A DNA stretch of 64,000 nt from Mycobacterium sp. E2479 (GCF_001667925.1 NZ_LZJR01000093.1:62001-126000), one strand, 5' to 3'. Shown: positions 27,082 to 35,930, numbered from the stretch's first letter. Notes: generated by a model from the sequence alone, not told the origin. Numbers and translations are program-made.

Positions 27082-28226
27082 GTGCGCGGCAGTCCCAGCA
27101 CTCGCTGAGCGGTGATGTTCTTGTTGATCTGCGTGGTACCGCCCGCGATGGTCAGCGACCGCGACGTCAGACGGTAGTTAGCCCACGGCGCACCGGCGCC
27201 CTGGCTGCCGAGGGCGTCGAACGCCAGTGCGGCCAAATCCTGGCCGATCTCGCCCCAGACGGTCTTGGCCAAGCTGGCCGACCCGAACGCGTCACCACCA
27301 TGCAGCGTCGCAGAGATCGACCGCTGACACAGGACCTCGAGATACTTGATGCGGACCGCGATTTCGCCCAGGCGGCGCAGCGTCACCGGATCGTCCAGCG
27401 CGCCGGTATTGGCGGCGGCGAGGTCGTTGACCAGCTCTTCGAGCCGGGCCTGCATCTCTGCGTACAGCCTCGCGGCGCCGGCGCGCTCGTGGCTGAGCGT
27501 CGTGGTAGCCACCTGCCAGCCAGCATTGAGCGGACCCAGCAACGCGTTGGCCGGCACCCGCACGTCGTGAAAGAACACCTCCGCGAAGTCGGCGTCACCG
27601 TTGAGCGTGACCAGCGGGCGGGCTTCGATGCCGGGCAGCGTCATGTCGACGATGAGGCAGGAGATGCCTTTGTGCTTGGGTGCGTCGGGATCGGTGCGCA
27701 CGTAGAGCTGACACCAGTCGGCCCGATGCCCCAGCGAGGTCCAGATCTTCTGGCCGTTGATGACGAATTGGTCACCGTCTCGGACGGCGCGGGTCCGCAG
27801 CGACGCGAGATCGGACCCCGCCTCGGGCTCCGACATTCCCTGGCACCAGATGTCGTCGGCGCGCATCATGCGGGGGAGCAGGGTGCGCTTCTGGGACTCG
27901 GTGCCGTACTGCATGATTGCCGGGGCGATATTGTTCAAACCAATCACGTTGAGCGGCATCGGAGCTCGAGCGCGGGTGGTCTCTTCGGTGTAGACCAGCT
28001 GCTCGAGCACCGTTGCGCCGCGCCCACCGTACTCGGGCGGCCAGGACACGGCGGCCCATCCCGCATCGGCCATCGTCGCGTTCCATGCCCGCAGCATCTC
28101 GAACGCGGCATCGTCGCGGCCGGTGGGCCGGCGCGCCGCCACCAACTCGTCGGTCAGGTTCTGCGAGAGCCAGTCACGCAGCTCGCTGCGGAACTGTTCC
28201 ACTTCCGCCGGGTATGAAAAGTCCAC
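27078..28226 (-). CDS. Acyl-CoA dehydrogenase, subunit-like (first of a pair)
   Basis: The 382 residues start MDFSYPAEVEQFRSELRDWL and show the FAD/acyl motif WCQGMSEPEAGSDLASL and GQKIWTSLGHRADWCQLYVRT, ending in LTIAGGTTQINKNITAQRVLGLPR, a typical ACAD C-terminus. It is the first gene of the operon with the second ACAD and the nitroreductase; operator copy 3 lies 51 bases upstream of its ATG at 28226. It should oxidise a bulky acyl-CoA to the enoyl-CoA, passing electrons to ETF or to the linked flavoprotein. Substrate not known. Confidence 0.92.
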   Translation of the reverse strand: MDFSYPAEVEQFRSELRDWLSQNLTDELVAARRPTGRDDAAFEMLRAWNATMADAGWAAVSWPPEYGGRGATVLEQLVYTEETTRARAPMPLNVIGLNNIAPAIMQYGTESQKRTLLPRMMRADDIWCQGMSEPEAGSDLASLRTRAVRDGDQFVINGQKIWTSLGHRADWCQLYVRTDPDAPKHKGISCLIVDMTLPGIEARPLVTLNGDADFAEVFFHDVRVPANALLGPLNAGWQVATTTLSHERAGAARLYAEMQARLEELVNDLAAANTGALDDPVTLRRLGEIAVRIKYLEVLCQRSISATLHGGDAFGSASLAKTVWGEIGQDLAALAFDALGSQGAGAPWANYRLTSRSLTIAGGTTQINKNITAQRVLGLPRT

Positions 28227-28270
28227 GTTCCTCTGTCTTCAGCGTCGTAAAGCCCTGACCAAGCCGGACT

Positions 28271-28837
28271 TTACGGTTGAGCGGATATCTGGTCAATGCC
28301 GCCGCCAGCCGCGTGCGAGGCCGCGAGTGGCCGATCGTATGAGGCGTCTGTCCTGTCATGGCGCGGCGTGCGGGTCCCGGGCACCATGGCGAGGACCGCG
28401 TCGGTGAGCAGCGATTGCGATTCGGCCACGAACTCCACCAGGCACACCCGATCGACGATGCCCCAACGTCCGTCGCGGCGCTGCAGGCGATCCACGTAAC
28501 GACCGCCGGAGACCGTCATGTGGTTCGCCGGTTCACGGTCGGTCCCGATGAACAGGTAATAGGTCTCCGTATGGGCCTCGTCGTCGATGTCGGCGGTGTG
28601 GTTCAGCAGGTAGTGCTGGTATCGCGTCTGGCTGCCGTGATACGCGAGCGCCCAGTCGATGAAATCGTCTACCTCGCCGACGAATCCGACGTGGTCGTCG
28701 ATGGCGCCGTCGTGATAGGCCCACCGCAGCAACGCCCGGTCCTGACGGTCGATCCCGCGCGCGTAGCGCTGCATGCAGTCGCAGATCTCCGCACGGTCGG
28801 CCAGCCGCTTGACCTGATTGCGCAGTTCGTCATCCAC
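28271..28837 (-). CDS. SnoaL/NTF2-like fold protein
   Basis: This 188-residue protein reads AEICDCMQRYARGIDRQDRALLRWAYHDGAIDDH at the N-terminus, the standard SnoaL_4/NTF2-like opening, followed by HYLLNHTADIDDEAHTETYYLF. The fold includes hydratases, isomerases, polyketide cyclases and binding proteins. GTG 28837 has an AGGGAG site six bases upstream and overlaps the end of the SDR gene by eight bases, so it is translationally coupled to it. A small hydratase or isomerase acting on the same pathway is likely; active-site residues (Asp/His) cannot be fixed. Confidence 0.85.
   Translation of the reverse strand: MDDELRNQVKRLADRAEICDCMQRYARGIDRQDRALLRWAYHDGAIDDHVGFVGEVDDFIDWALAYHGSQTRYQHYLLNHTADIDDEAHTETYYLFIGTDREPANHMTVSGGRYVDRLQRRDGRWGIVDRVCLVEFVAESQSLLTDAVLAMVPGTRTPRHDRTDASYDRPLAASHAAGGGIDQISAQP
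28277..28296 (-). promoter_or_regulatory. Predicted TetR operator, copy 3
   Basis: TTGAGCGGATATCTGGTCAA is the most symmetric copy: the half TTGAGCGGAT and the complement of the other half, TTGACCAGAT, agree at 8 of 10 positions. It lies 51 bases upstream of the acyl-CoA dehydrogenase operon, within the last codons of the SnoaL-like gene. Confidence 0.65.
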
Positions 28838-29813
28838 GTTCAGCTCCCTGCGGGTTCGGGAATGCCACCTCGGCGTTGTCCGGCATCGGGCTGACACCGC
28901 GCCGGTCACACACTTCCAGCACCTCGTCGACGATCGATGCGGGCACGATGAACTTCTCCGTCGCCGATATCAGCTCGAGATGCGCCGCGATGTCCTCGGC
29001 TGTCGGCCGGCTCTCGGCTTCGGCCAGCCAGCCTTCGGTGAGGCCGACGAACACGCGCGCATAGCGGCCGGCGGCGGCGGAATAGTTGCGGTGGGTGACG
29101 GTGCAGGCGGCGCTGGCCAGAAACGTCACCAGCGGCACGACGAGCTCGGGCCGGATGGCTTGGATGAAGCCGGATTCGGCGAGGAACTTCTCGTCGCCGA
29201 CGGTCTCGGTGACCATCCGCGAGAAGCCGGTGGGCATAACGGAATTGGCGAGTATCCCGTGCGCCTCCCCTTCGATGGCGATGACGTTGGTCAATCCGAC
29301 CAATCCGGCCTTGGCTGCCGCGTAGTGGGCCTCCATCGGCTGGCCGAAGATCCCGGCGGAGGACGAGATGAACACGAATCGCCCGCCACCGTTGTTCTTC
29401 ATGACGCGATATGCGGGCTGAGACAGGTAAAAGCCGCCGTCGAGGTGAACGCGCAGCATCCGCGTCCAGTCGTCGTGCGAGAGGTCCTCAAAGGGCACGC
29501 TGGCGAAAATGCCGGCGTTGCTGATGACGGAATCAACGCGCCCGAACGAGTCCACCGCCGCATCGATGATCGCCTGACCGCCGGCCGGGTTGTCCACGGA
29601 GTCGTACGACGCGATCGCGGTGCCGCCGGCGTCTTTGATCTCGTCGACCACGTCGTCGGCGACGCCTCTATCGGATCCGTCGCCGCGCATCGTGCTGCCG
29701 ACGTCGTTGACCACCACGGCGGCGCCGCGGCGGGCCAGGTCCAGGGCGTACAGCCGACCGAGTCCCCGACCGGCCCCGGTCACCACCGCCACCTGGCCGG
29801 TGAAGTCAATCAT
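28830..29813 (-). CDS. Short-chain dehydrogenase
   Basis: This 327-residue SDR has VVTGAGRGLGRLYALDLARRG, the NAG motif in SVISNAGIFA, FISSSAGIFG and the catalytic YAAAK in HYAAAKAGLVG. The 60-residue C-terminal extension beyond the classic SDR core (AAGRYARVFVGLTEGWLA onwards) is common in mycobacterial SDRs of beta-oxidation-like clusters. Likely a 3-hydroxyacyl-CoA or alcohol dehydrogenase. ATG 29813 (MIDFTG) follows an AGGAG site; the frame continues to ATG 29831. Operator copy 4 is 46 bases upstream, shared with the divergent VWA gene. Confidence 0.88.
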   Translation of the reverse strand: MIDFTGQVAVVTGAGRGLGRLYALDLARRGAAVVVNDVGSTMRGDGSDRGVADDVVDEIKDAGGTAIASYDSVDNPAGGQAIIDAAVDSFGRVDSVISNAGIFASVPFEDLSHDDWTRMLRVHLDGGFYLSQPAYRVMKNNGGGRFVFISSSAGIFGQPMEAHYAAAKAGLVGLTNVIAIEGEAHGILANSVMPTGFSRMVTETVGDEKFLAESGFIQAIRPELVVPLVTFLASAACTVTHRNYSAAAGRYARVFVGLTEGWLAEAESRPTAEDIAAHLELISATEKFIVPASIVDEVLEVCDRRGVSPMPDNAEVAFPNPQGAERG

Positions 29814-29858
29814 CGTGTGCTCCTGGTTCATTGACTGCTGTGCAGCCGGACATTACGG

Positions 29859-29878
29859 TGGAACAGATATTTGGTCAA
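29859..29878. promoter_or_regulatory. Predicted TetR operator, copy 4 (divergent promoter)
   Basis: TGGAACAGATATTTGGTCAA is closest to the consensus. It sits in the 82-base gap between the divergent SDR (start 29813) and the VWA protein (start 29896), 46 and 18 bases from the two starts, so one site could control both directions. Confidence 0.68.
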
Positions 29879-29895
29879 CAATCGGGAGGTTGAGC

Positions 29896-31659
29896 GTGGG
29901 AGACGACCGTCCCGACCGATTGCAGGTCCTGGGCATGCTCGCTTCCGCGCTGGCGGGTCAAGCCGTCGCGGTCGCCGGGCTGTCAGGGGGCGAGCCGGCG
30001 TGGACCGACGGCCAGACGATTCGCGTCGACGCCGCCGCCGGCCCGCTCGCGCAACTGAAGGCCGTAGCCGTGCAGGCATCGATGATCGCCGCCGGCAGCC
30101 TGGAACCCGATGTGGTGGGCGCCTTGGTTCGGCACCGGAAGCTGTCAAAGCGCTACCTGGCCGTGGAGGGCCACCGCGCGTTGGTCGCGAATGCGCATTT
30201 GTTGCCAAGTGTTTTGGCTTCGCTGGGCGACCGCGCCATCGCGGGGCGCAGCGATTCACCGCACGCGTCGCTCGCCATCGCCGCCTCACGCGAAGCGCTC
30301 GACGACCCGGCGCCGGAGTTCGGCGCCATCCGTGCGGCAAAAGTAATGACGGCGTGCGCGCGGGCGGCGAAACAAGATGAACAGGCGAAGCCCCGGCACG
30401 TGCCGCGGCGCGATGGTGCAACCGAACTCGAGGAGCTCGACGACGGCGAGGTGGACGACTCCGACGATCCCGACTTGTTCACCAGCCCGGTTGGCGGGGG
30501 TGGATTCATCGGTAAGTGGTTGAAGAAGATGCTCTCGTCGGCGCGCAAGACCGGAAGCGGCGGCGGCCCACCGGGCGCGGACAGCCCGACTCACCGCACC
30601 AACACCGGCAAGCGCGGCGCGTACGCCGTGGCGTCGCTCGCTTCGGCGCGCGCCGACGACGAGGGCGACGTCGATCAGGAGGGGCACACCGCCGCGGACG
30701 GCGTGCGGTATCCGGAATGGGACGTCGCGCGTAAGAGCTACCGGCCGGACTGGTGCACGGTCCGCGAGGTCGAGCCACAGATCCACGCATCGGCCACGCA
30801 GGCCATCGACGACGCCGTTGGGGTGCGGCGGCCGCTATCGCGGCTCGCCATGGGTCTGCACCGACGCCACCGGCAGGCGCAGGGCGACGACATCGACATC
30901 GATGCCGCCGTGGAAGCCCGGGTCGAGGTGCGGGCCGGATCGGCGCCCGACGAGGCCGTATACCTCGAAAGCCTGCGGCGCCGACGCGACCTCTCGGTGC
31001 TGCTACTGCTCGACGTGTCCGGCTCGGCGGGCGAACCCGGAACGGTCGGGCGCACGGTTCACGAACAACAGCGTGCGGCGGTCGCCAATCTGACCGTGGC
31101 GTTGCACGATCTCGGTGACCGTGTCGCGCTGTACGCGTATTACTCGCAGGGCCGGCGCGCGGTGAGCATGGTCCCCGTCAAGCGGTTCGACGACCAGCTG
31201 AACGCTCAGGTCATCAGGCGGCTCAACAGCCTGGAACCGGGCGCGTATTCACGCTTGGGTGCGGCGATCCGCCACGGTTCGGCGACCCTGGAGGCGCGCG
31301 GCGGGACGGCACGGCGGTTGCTGGTAGTGCTCTCCGACGGACTGGCGTACGACCACGGATACGAGCGGGCTTACGGCGCCGCGGACGCCCGCCGCGCGCT
31401 GACCGAGGCCCGCCGGCGGGGAACCGGCTGCGTATGCCTGACGATCGGCGCCGGGACCGACGTGCAATCGCTGCGCCGGGTGTTCGGCAACACCGCGCAC
31501 GCGACGATCGCGCAACCCGGTCAGCTCGCCGGTGTCATCGGACCGTTGTTCCGCTCCGCACTCCGGTCGGCGGAGGTCCGGCGCAGGGTGTCGGTGATGC
31601 CAAGTCCCAGAACGCAGTTGGCGTCCGAGGGCGCCGGCACCGCCCGACCGGGCACTTGA
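29896..31659 (+). CDS. NorD/CbbO-like von Willebrand factor A protein
   Basis: This 587-residue protein has an N-terminal helical region, an acidic linker (DGEVDDSDDPDLF) with low-complexity sequence, and a C-terminal VWA domain (about 370-570). The VWA domain has the metal site LLLLDVSGSAGE (DxSxS) and the NorD-type segment VVLSDGLAYDHGYERAYGAADARRALTEA. NorD and CbbO are the VWA partners of the AAA+ proteins NorQ and CbbQ; together they insert metal into, or remodel, a target enzyme. GTG 29896 follows GGGAGG by six bases; earlier in-frame codons lie in the divergent gene. The matching AAA+ gene is next, at 31716. Confidence 0.85.
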   Translation: MGDDRPDRLQVLGMLASALAGQAVAVAGLSGGEPAWTDGQTIRVDAAAGPLAQLKAVAVQASMIAAGSLEPDVVGALVRHRKLSKRYLAVEGHRALVANAHLLPSVLASLGDRAIAGRSDSPHASLAIAASREALDDPAPEFGAIRAAKVMTACARAAKQDEQAKPRHVPRRDGATELEELDDGEVDDSDDPDLFTSPVGGGGFIGKWLKKMLSSARKTGSGGGPPGADSPTHRTNTGKRGAYAVASLASARADDEGDVDQEGHTAADGVRYPEWDVARKSYRPDWCTVREVEPQIHASATQAIDDAVGVRRPLSRLAMGLHRRHRQAQGDDIDIDAAVEARVEVRAGSAPDEAVYLESLRRRRDLSVLLLLDVSGSAGEPGTVGRTVHEQQRAAVANLTVALHDLGDRVALYAYYSQGRRAVSMVPVKRFDDQLNAQVIRRLNSLEPGAYSRLGAAIRHGSATLEARGGTARRLLVVLSDGLAYDHGYERAYGAADARRALTEARRRGTGCVCLTIGAGTDVQSLRRVFGNTAHATIAQPGQLAGVIGPLFRSALRSAEVRRRVSVMPSPRTQLASEGAGTARPGT

Positions 31660-31677
31660 AAACAAACATCTGTTCCG
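31658..31677 (+). promoter_or_regulatory. Predicted TetR operator, copy 5
   Basis: GAAAACAAACATCTGTTCCG reads on the other strand as CGGAACAGATGTTTGTTTTC, matching the consensus at GAACAGAT-TTTG. It overlaps the stop of the VWA gene and lies 38 bases upstream of the AAA+ ATPase start, giving that gene its own switch besides read-through. Confidence 0.5.
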
Positions 31678-31715
31678 GCTAGGCTCCAATCGCCGGAAGT
31701 AGCAGAAGGGAAGCT

Positions 31716-32582
31716 ATGGCCAACGAGTCCGGGCTTGCTTACTTCAATGGCGGTCTGCCCGACGCGGACGGAAAGGAAGCAGTGCGGCCCTATTACCAAG
31801 CGGTCGGCAGCGAAGAGGAGATCTTCAAGGCGGCCTACCGGCAGGGCCTGGCGCTGGTCCTGAAGGGTCCGACGGGGTGCGGCAAGACCCGGTTCGTCGA
31901 GGCGATGGCCCACGACTTGGGCCGGCCGTTGATCACCGTCGCCTGCCATGACGACCTCACCACCGCCGACCTGGTGGGGCGCTACCTGCTGCGCGGCGAC
32001 GAGACCGTGTGGGTGGACGGCCCGTTGACCCACGCGGTGCGCGAGGGTGCGATCTGCTACCTCGACGAAGTGGTGGAAGCCCGGCAGGACACCACAGTGG
32101 TGCTGCATCCACTTGCCGACTATCGGCGTCAGCTGCCGATCGAGCGACTCGGCGTCACGCTGGACGCGGCGCCAGGATTCGGCCTCGTCGTGTCGTACAA
32201 CCCGGGCTATCAGAGCGTGCTGAAGGATCTCAAGGATTCGACACGGCAGCGGATGGTCGCCATCGAATTCGATTTCCCCACCGCAGATATCGAAGAGGGC
32301 ATCGTCGCGCACGAGGCGGGCGTGGATGGGTCCACCGCCGCCGAACTGGTCCGATTCGGCCAGGCCATCCGCAGACTGGAGACCGGCGGGCTGCGTGAGG
32401 TCGCCTCGACGCGGGTGCTGATCGCCGCGGGGAAGCTGGTCGCCGAGGGCCTGAGCATGCGTGACGCGGCGCGCGCCGCGATCGCCGGACCGTTGACCGA
32501 CGACGTGGCGGTGGGTAAGGCGCTGGGTGAAATGATCGAGATCTACCTGGCGCCGGACGGGTCTGGCCGGTCCGATGATTGA
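31716..32582 (+). CDS. NorQ/CbbQ-family AAA+ ATPase (MoxR class)
   Basis: This 288-residue ATPase has Walker A GPTGCGKTRFVEAMA, the CbbQ/NorQ segment CHDDLTTADLVGRYLLRGDETVWVDGPLTHAVREGAICYLDEV (Walker B with LDEV), sensor 1 in SYNPGYQS, and an arginine-finger region STRQRMVAIEFDFP, then the small CbbQ C-terminal domain. Family members form hexameric rings that, with a VWA partner, activate metalloenzymes such as nitric oxide reductase (NorQ) or Rubisco (CbbQ). Neither target is encoded nearby, so the client is probably an enzyme of this island, for instance the P450 or the AveC-like membrane protein. GAAGGGAAG precedes ATG 31716. Confidence 0.9.
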   Translation: MANESGLAYFNGGLPDADGKEAVRPYYQAVGSEEEIFKAAYRQGLALVLKGPTGCGKTRFVEAMAHDLGRPLITVACHDDLTTADLVGRYLLRGDETVWVDGPLTHAVREGAICYLDEVVEARQDTTVVLHPLADYRRQLPIERLGVTLDAAPGFGLVVSYNPGYQSVLKDLKDSTRQRMVAIEFDFPTADIEEGIVAHEAGVDGSTAAELVRFGQAIRRLETGGLREVASTRVLIAAGKLVAEGLSMRDAARAAIAGPLTDDVAVGKALGEMIEIYLAPDGSGRSDD

Positions 32583-32607
32583 CGCTGCATACCGCCCCCG
32601 CTAGGGT

Positions 32608-32627
32608 CTGAACAAATATTAGGTTTT
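32608..32627 (+). promoter_or_regulatory. Predicted TetR operator, copy 6
   Basis: CTGAACAAATATTAGGTTTT keeps TGAACA-ATATT-GGT of the consensus. It lies 40 bases before the ligand-binding protein gene at 32668, the first gene of the four-gene operon that ends with the P450. Confidence 0.55.
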
Positions 32628-32667
32628 TCGGTTCGGCGTGCGCAAATCGAGTCACCTGGGAGGTCGG

Positions 32668-33786
32668 ATGTCCTACGAGAGCACCGCAGAGCCGATCAAG
32701 GTCGGCTACTTGATGGACTTCAAGCTCCCCCCGGGGTTTCCCGAGGAGCTGTTCGCCTCCTTCACCCAGACTTTCGACCTGATCTTCGAGGAGGCGGTCG
32801 CCCAGGGCGTGATGGACCGCCCCGTGCAGATGATCTATCGCGAGGTGGAGGGGCTGCCCAAGGGTTCGGTCAAGGCGGTGATCGATGCGTATGGCGAACT
32901 GGTCGACGAGGGCTGCCTCGTGGTCTTCGGTCCCAACATCACCGATAACTGCGTGCCGTTGCGAGAAGCGATCGAGGAACGGTTCAAGGTGCCCGCGATC
33001 AGCGTAACCGGCACCGACGACTGGCTGGGTGAGTGGACATTCGCCTTCCCCCAGGGATCGATGACCGATGAGCCGATCTTTTTGGCCGACCTCATCGCCA
33101 AGCGCGGCCTGGCCGAGATCGGTGTGCTGGTCGAACAGAGCCTCATCGGCGAGAGCTACCTGAAGAACCTGCGAAGTGCCTGCCGTCGCAAAGGCATTCG
33201 CATCGTGGCGGAAGTTTCAATCGCCCAGACGGCGCAGGACATCAACGCTGCGGTACAGACGCTTCATGAGGCCAAGGCCGAGGCGATCGTGCACCTGGGG
33301 TTCGGATTCGGAATTGTGTTCATCAACCCCGCGCTCGAGTCCCTCGGCTGGGACCCGCCCCGGTTCACCACGACCGCGTGGCAGAACGCCTGGGTCAACC
33401 CCATCATGTGGAACGCGTTCATGGGCTGGACCGGTGTCGACCAGTACGACGAAGCGAACCGAATCGGCCAGGACTTCCTCGACAACTACGCGAAGAAGTA
33501 CAACGGCAGCCGCCCCGAGTTCTGCGTGACCGTGGTGAACCGCGACGTCGCCGCGACGCTGGTGCGCGCGTTCAGCGATGCCCATCCGCTCAGCCCGCGC
33601 GGCGTGAAGGAGGCCCTGGAGCGGGTCAAGATGATGCCCGCCGCATCTGGTGCTCCCGGCACCCGGGTGTCGTTCGGCAAGTGGACGCGCCGGGCCTGGA
33701 TGGGTGCCGGGTATCTGGTGGCGCGCACCCTCGATGCCGACGGCGTCAACTCGCATCTGGTCGATCGCTTCGGAGTGGAAGGCTGA
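32668..33786 (+). CDS. Leu/Ile/Val-binding (type I periplasmic-binding fold) protein without signal peptide
   Basis: This 372-residue protein has the type I periplasmic-binding fold used by branched-chain amino acid ABC receptors: IKVGYLMDFKLPPGF at the start, VDEGCLVVFGPNITDN, VPAISVTGTDDWLGEW, EIGVLVEQSLIGESYL and EAIVHLGFGFG. It starts MSYESTAEPIKVG with no signal peptide or lipobox, and no ABC permease or ATPase gene is present, so it is probably a cytosolic sensor or carrier rather than a transport receptor. ATG 32668 follows GGGAGG. Stop is four bases from the AveC-like gene. Ligand unknown, likely the pathway substrate or its CoA-free acid. Confidence 0.85.
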   Translation: MSYESTAEPIKVGYLMDFKLPPGFPEELFASFTQTFDLIFEEAVAQGVMDRPVQMIYREVEGLPKGSVKAVIDAYGELVDEGCLVVFGPNITDNCVPLREAIEERFKVPAISVTGTDDWLGEWTFAFPQGSMTDEPIFLADLIAKRGLAEIGVLVEQSLIGESYLKNLRSACRRKGIRIVAEVSIAQTAQDINAAVQTLHEAKAEAIVHLGFGFGIVFINPALESLGWDPPRFTTTAWQNAWVNPIMWNAFMGWTGVDQYDEANRIGQDFLDNYAKKYNGSRPEFCVTVVNRDVAATLVRAFSDAHPLSPRGVKEALERVKMMPAASGAPGTRVSFGKWTRRAWMGAGYLVARTLDADGVNSHLVDRFGVEG

Positions 33787-33790
33787 CTCG

Positions 33791-34933
33791 ATGTCCACCG
33801 AACAAACCACATCGCCTGCCGCGCAGGAGGAACCGGCCGTCCCGCAGCGCAAGGGCAGGCGCAGCTGGGGCGGTTGGATCGCCGGCGCGGCGCTGGCGGC
33901 CTTCGCGCTGTTCTTCATCGCCAATTGCCGTGTGGCGCTTGACCCACGCATCGCAAACCCGAATGTGGTAGGACGGCCGCGGCCGGTGAAGTTCACGTTC
34001 GGGCTGGACTACATCACCTTCCTGGACTGGGCCACGGTCGTGGCGCTGATCGTTTTGTTGATCGTCTTCATCAGGGGCTGGCGCCGCAATCCCGGTAGCC
34101 CGGCGATGCTGATGTTCCTGTGTACCACGCTGATCGTGTGGCAGGACCCGATCATGAACTGGGCGCCGTTCGCGGTGTACAACCCCGATCTCGTTCACTG
34201 GCCGGAATCCTGGCCGCTGGTGTCGTTGTCACCGACGGTCGAACCGTTCGTGGTCTTCGGTTACGTGATGTTCTACTTCGGGCCCTACTTCCCGGGGGTC
34301 TGGATCCTGCGCCGGCTGCAGGCAAAGTACGGGCCCACCAGTTACGTCTCCCGGCACCCGTTGATCTGCCTGGGCGCGATCGTTCTGGTGATCGGGTTCA
34401 TTTTCGATGCCTTCCTGGAAAACACCCTGATCCACTGGGGCATGTACATCTACTCGCAGGTGATCCCGTGGGGATCGGTGTTCACCGGCACCACCTTCCA
34501 GTTCCCGCTGATCTGGGAATCGTTCTCGGTGTGCTTCGTGATGGTGCCGGCCGCGATCCTGTGCTACCGCGACGACACCGGTAAGGCGGTCGCGGAAAAG
34601 CTTGCCGCGAAAGCGAAGTTGTTCCCGACGCGTCCGGTGCTGGGCACGTTCCTAGTGATGTTCGTCATCATCAACGTGTCGTACTTCGCTTACGGCACCT
34701 GGTTCTGGGTCATCAAGGTCAGCCATGCCGCCACCTCGGTGGCCTGCCCATGGCCGTATCCGGAGGCCAAAGTGTATGACCCGCAAGGGTATTACGAGAA
34801 AGCCGGCGCGCAAGGACCTTACTCGGTCGGCATCTGGTCGACCTGGGCCAGCGGGGAGCCCAATGGTCGGCCGCACGTCGAACCGCCGCCGCCCGGGCAG
34901 GGCGCCTGTGCAACCCAGGGCGAGAATGGTTGA
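33791..34933 (+). CDS. AveC-like (spirocyclase family) integral membrane protein
   Basis: This 380-residue protein has about seven transmembrane helices (for example ALAAFALFFIANCRVAL, TVVALIVLLIVFIRGW and LICLGAIVLVIGFIFD) and resembles the AveC spirocyclase/dehydratase family that is widespread in mycobacteria beside P450 genes. Conserved-looking elements include CTTLIVWQDPIMNW, EPFVVFGYVMFYFGPYFPG and HWGMYIYSQVIPWG. In avermectin synthesis AveC forms and dehydrates a spiroketal; in mycobacteria the reaction is unknown. The starting codon ATG 33791 follows the upstream stop by four bases, and the next gene starts inside its last codons, so the operon is tight. Confidence 0.82.
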   Translation: MSTEQTTSPAAQEEPAVPQRKGRRSWGGWIAGAALAAFALFFIANCRVALDPRIANPNVVGRPRPVKFTFGLDYITFLDWATVVALIVLLIVFIRGWRRNPGSPAMLMFLCTTLIVWQDPIMNWAPFAVYNPDLVHWPESWPLVSLSPTVEPFVVFGYVMFYFGPYFPGVWILRRLQAKYGPTSYVSRHPLICLGAIVLVIGFIFDAFLENTLIHWGMYIYSQVIPWGSVFTGTTFQFPLIWESFSVCFVMVPAAILCYRDDTGKAVAEKLAAKAKLFPTRPVLGTFLVMFVIINVSYFAYGTWFWVIKVSHAATSVACPWPYPEAKVYDPQGYYEKAGAQGPYSVGIWSTWASGEPNGRPHVEPPPPGQGACATQGENG

Positions 34934-35930
34934 GCCGCGCACGGTCGTCATCACCGGTGCGTCCCGCGGACTGGGCTTCGCCTCGGCGGTGCGGATGTAC
35001 CGGGAGGGATGGCGCGTGGTCGCGGCCATGCGCGCGCCCGACCGCGGAATGCCATTGTTGCGTGCGGCGACGCAGTCCGGTGAGGATGACGAACGGTTGA
35101 TCGGTGTCCAGCTTGACCTGACGGACAGCGCGTCCATCGCCGCGGCCGCCAAAACAATCGAGGAAACCGTGGGCGCACCGTATGCGCTGGTGCACAACGC
35201 CGGTATCTCCGCCGCCGGAATGGTCGAGGAGACCGATATGGCGCTGTGGCAGCGAATGCTCGCCACCAGCGTCCTGGGCCCCGTCGCGCTCACCCAGGCT
35301 CTGCTGCCGTCGATGCGGGCGGCGGGGGAGGGGCGAATCGTGCTGGTGTCCAGCGCGGCCGGGGTGCGGGGCCAGCCCGCCACCGCACCGTACTCGGCGG
35401 CCAAGGGAGCACTGGAGCGGTGGGGCGAATCGATGGCGTGCGAGATCGCTCCGTTCGGCCTCGGGGTCACCGTCCTGGTGGCCGGTACGTATGACACCGA
35501 GATCATCACCGACGCCGGCACCACCGACGACCGGAATTTCAACGGCCCGTACGCCCGGCTGCACAACACCATGAACAGCCGCGGGCGCTTCGCGATGAAA
35601 ATGGCACGCCCCCCGGAGCGGTTCACCGACGGCCTACTCAAGGCGATCGAGGATCGGGGCGCATTCCGCCGCCGAGGTGTCGGACCCGATGCCTCGATGC
35701 TGTTGGTGGCCAACAGGATTCTGCCCGCATCGGGCATGCACCACATGTCGCGGCTCGTGCTGGGCATACCACGGCAGGGCTCGATGAGGGGTGGGGTGTG
35801 GCCGTTGACGACAAGTCAGAAGGCGATGGTCTTCGTCGCCCGTGTTCTTCCGCAGCCGGTACTGCAGCGCTTGGCCGCGGCAGCGGGGCGGTTCTCGTCG
35901 CAAAAGAATGCGGCACCGCAAGGGGATTAA
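34926..35930 (+). CDS. Short-chain dehydrogenase
   Basis: This 334-residue SDR has VVITGASRGLGFASA, LVHNAGISAAGM, VLVSSAAGVRG and the catalytic YSAAKGALERWGE. The C-terminal 100 residues after the core (PPERFTDGLLKAI onwards) are characteristic of longer mycobacterial SDRs. It probably oxidises or reduces an alcohol made by the neighbouring P450. ATG 34926 overlaps the AveC-like gene by eight bases. The P450 starts ten bases after its stop. Substrate unknown. Confidence 0.88.
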   Translation: MVEPRTVVITGASRGLGFASAVRMYREGWRVVAAMRAPDRGMPLLRAATQSGEDDERLIGVQLDLTDSASIAAAAKTIEETVGAPYALVHNAGISAAGMVEETDMALWQRMLATSVLGPVALTQALLPSMRAAGEGRIVLVSSAAGVRGQPATAPYSAAKGALERWGESMACEIAPFGLGVTVLVAGTYDTEIITDAGTTDDRNFNGPYARLHNTMNSRGRFAMKMARPPERFTDGLLKAIEDRGAFRRRGVGPDASMLLVANRILPASGMHHMSRLVLGIPRQGSMRGGVWPLTTSQKAMVFVARVLPQPVLQRLAAAAGRFSSQKNAAPQGD

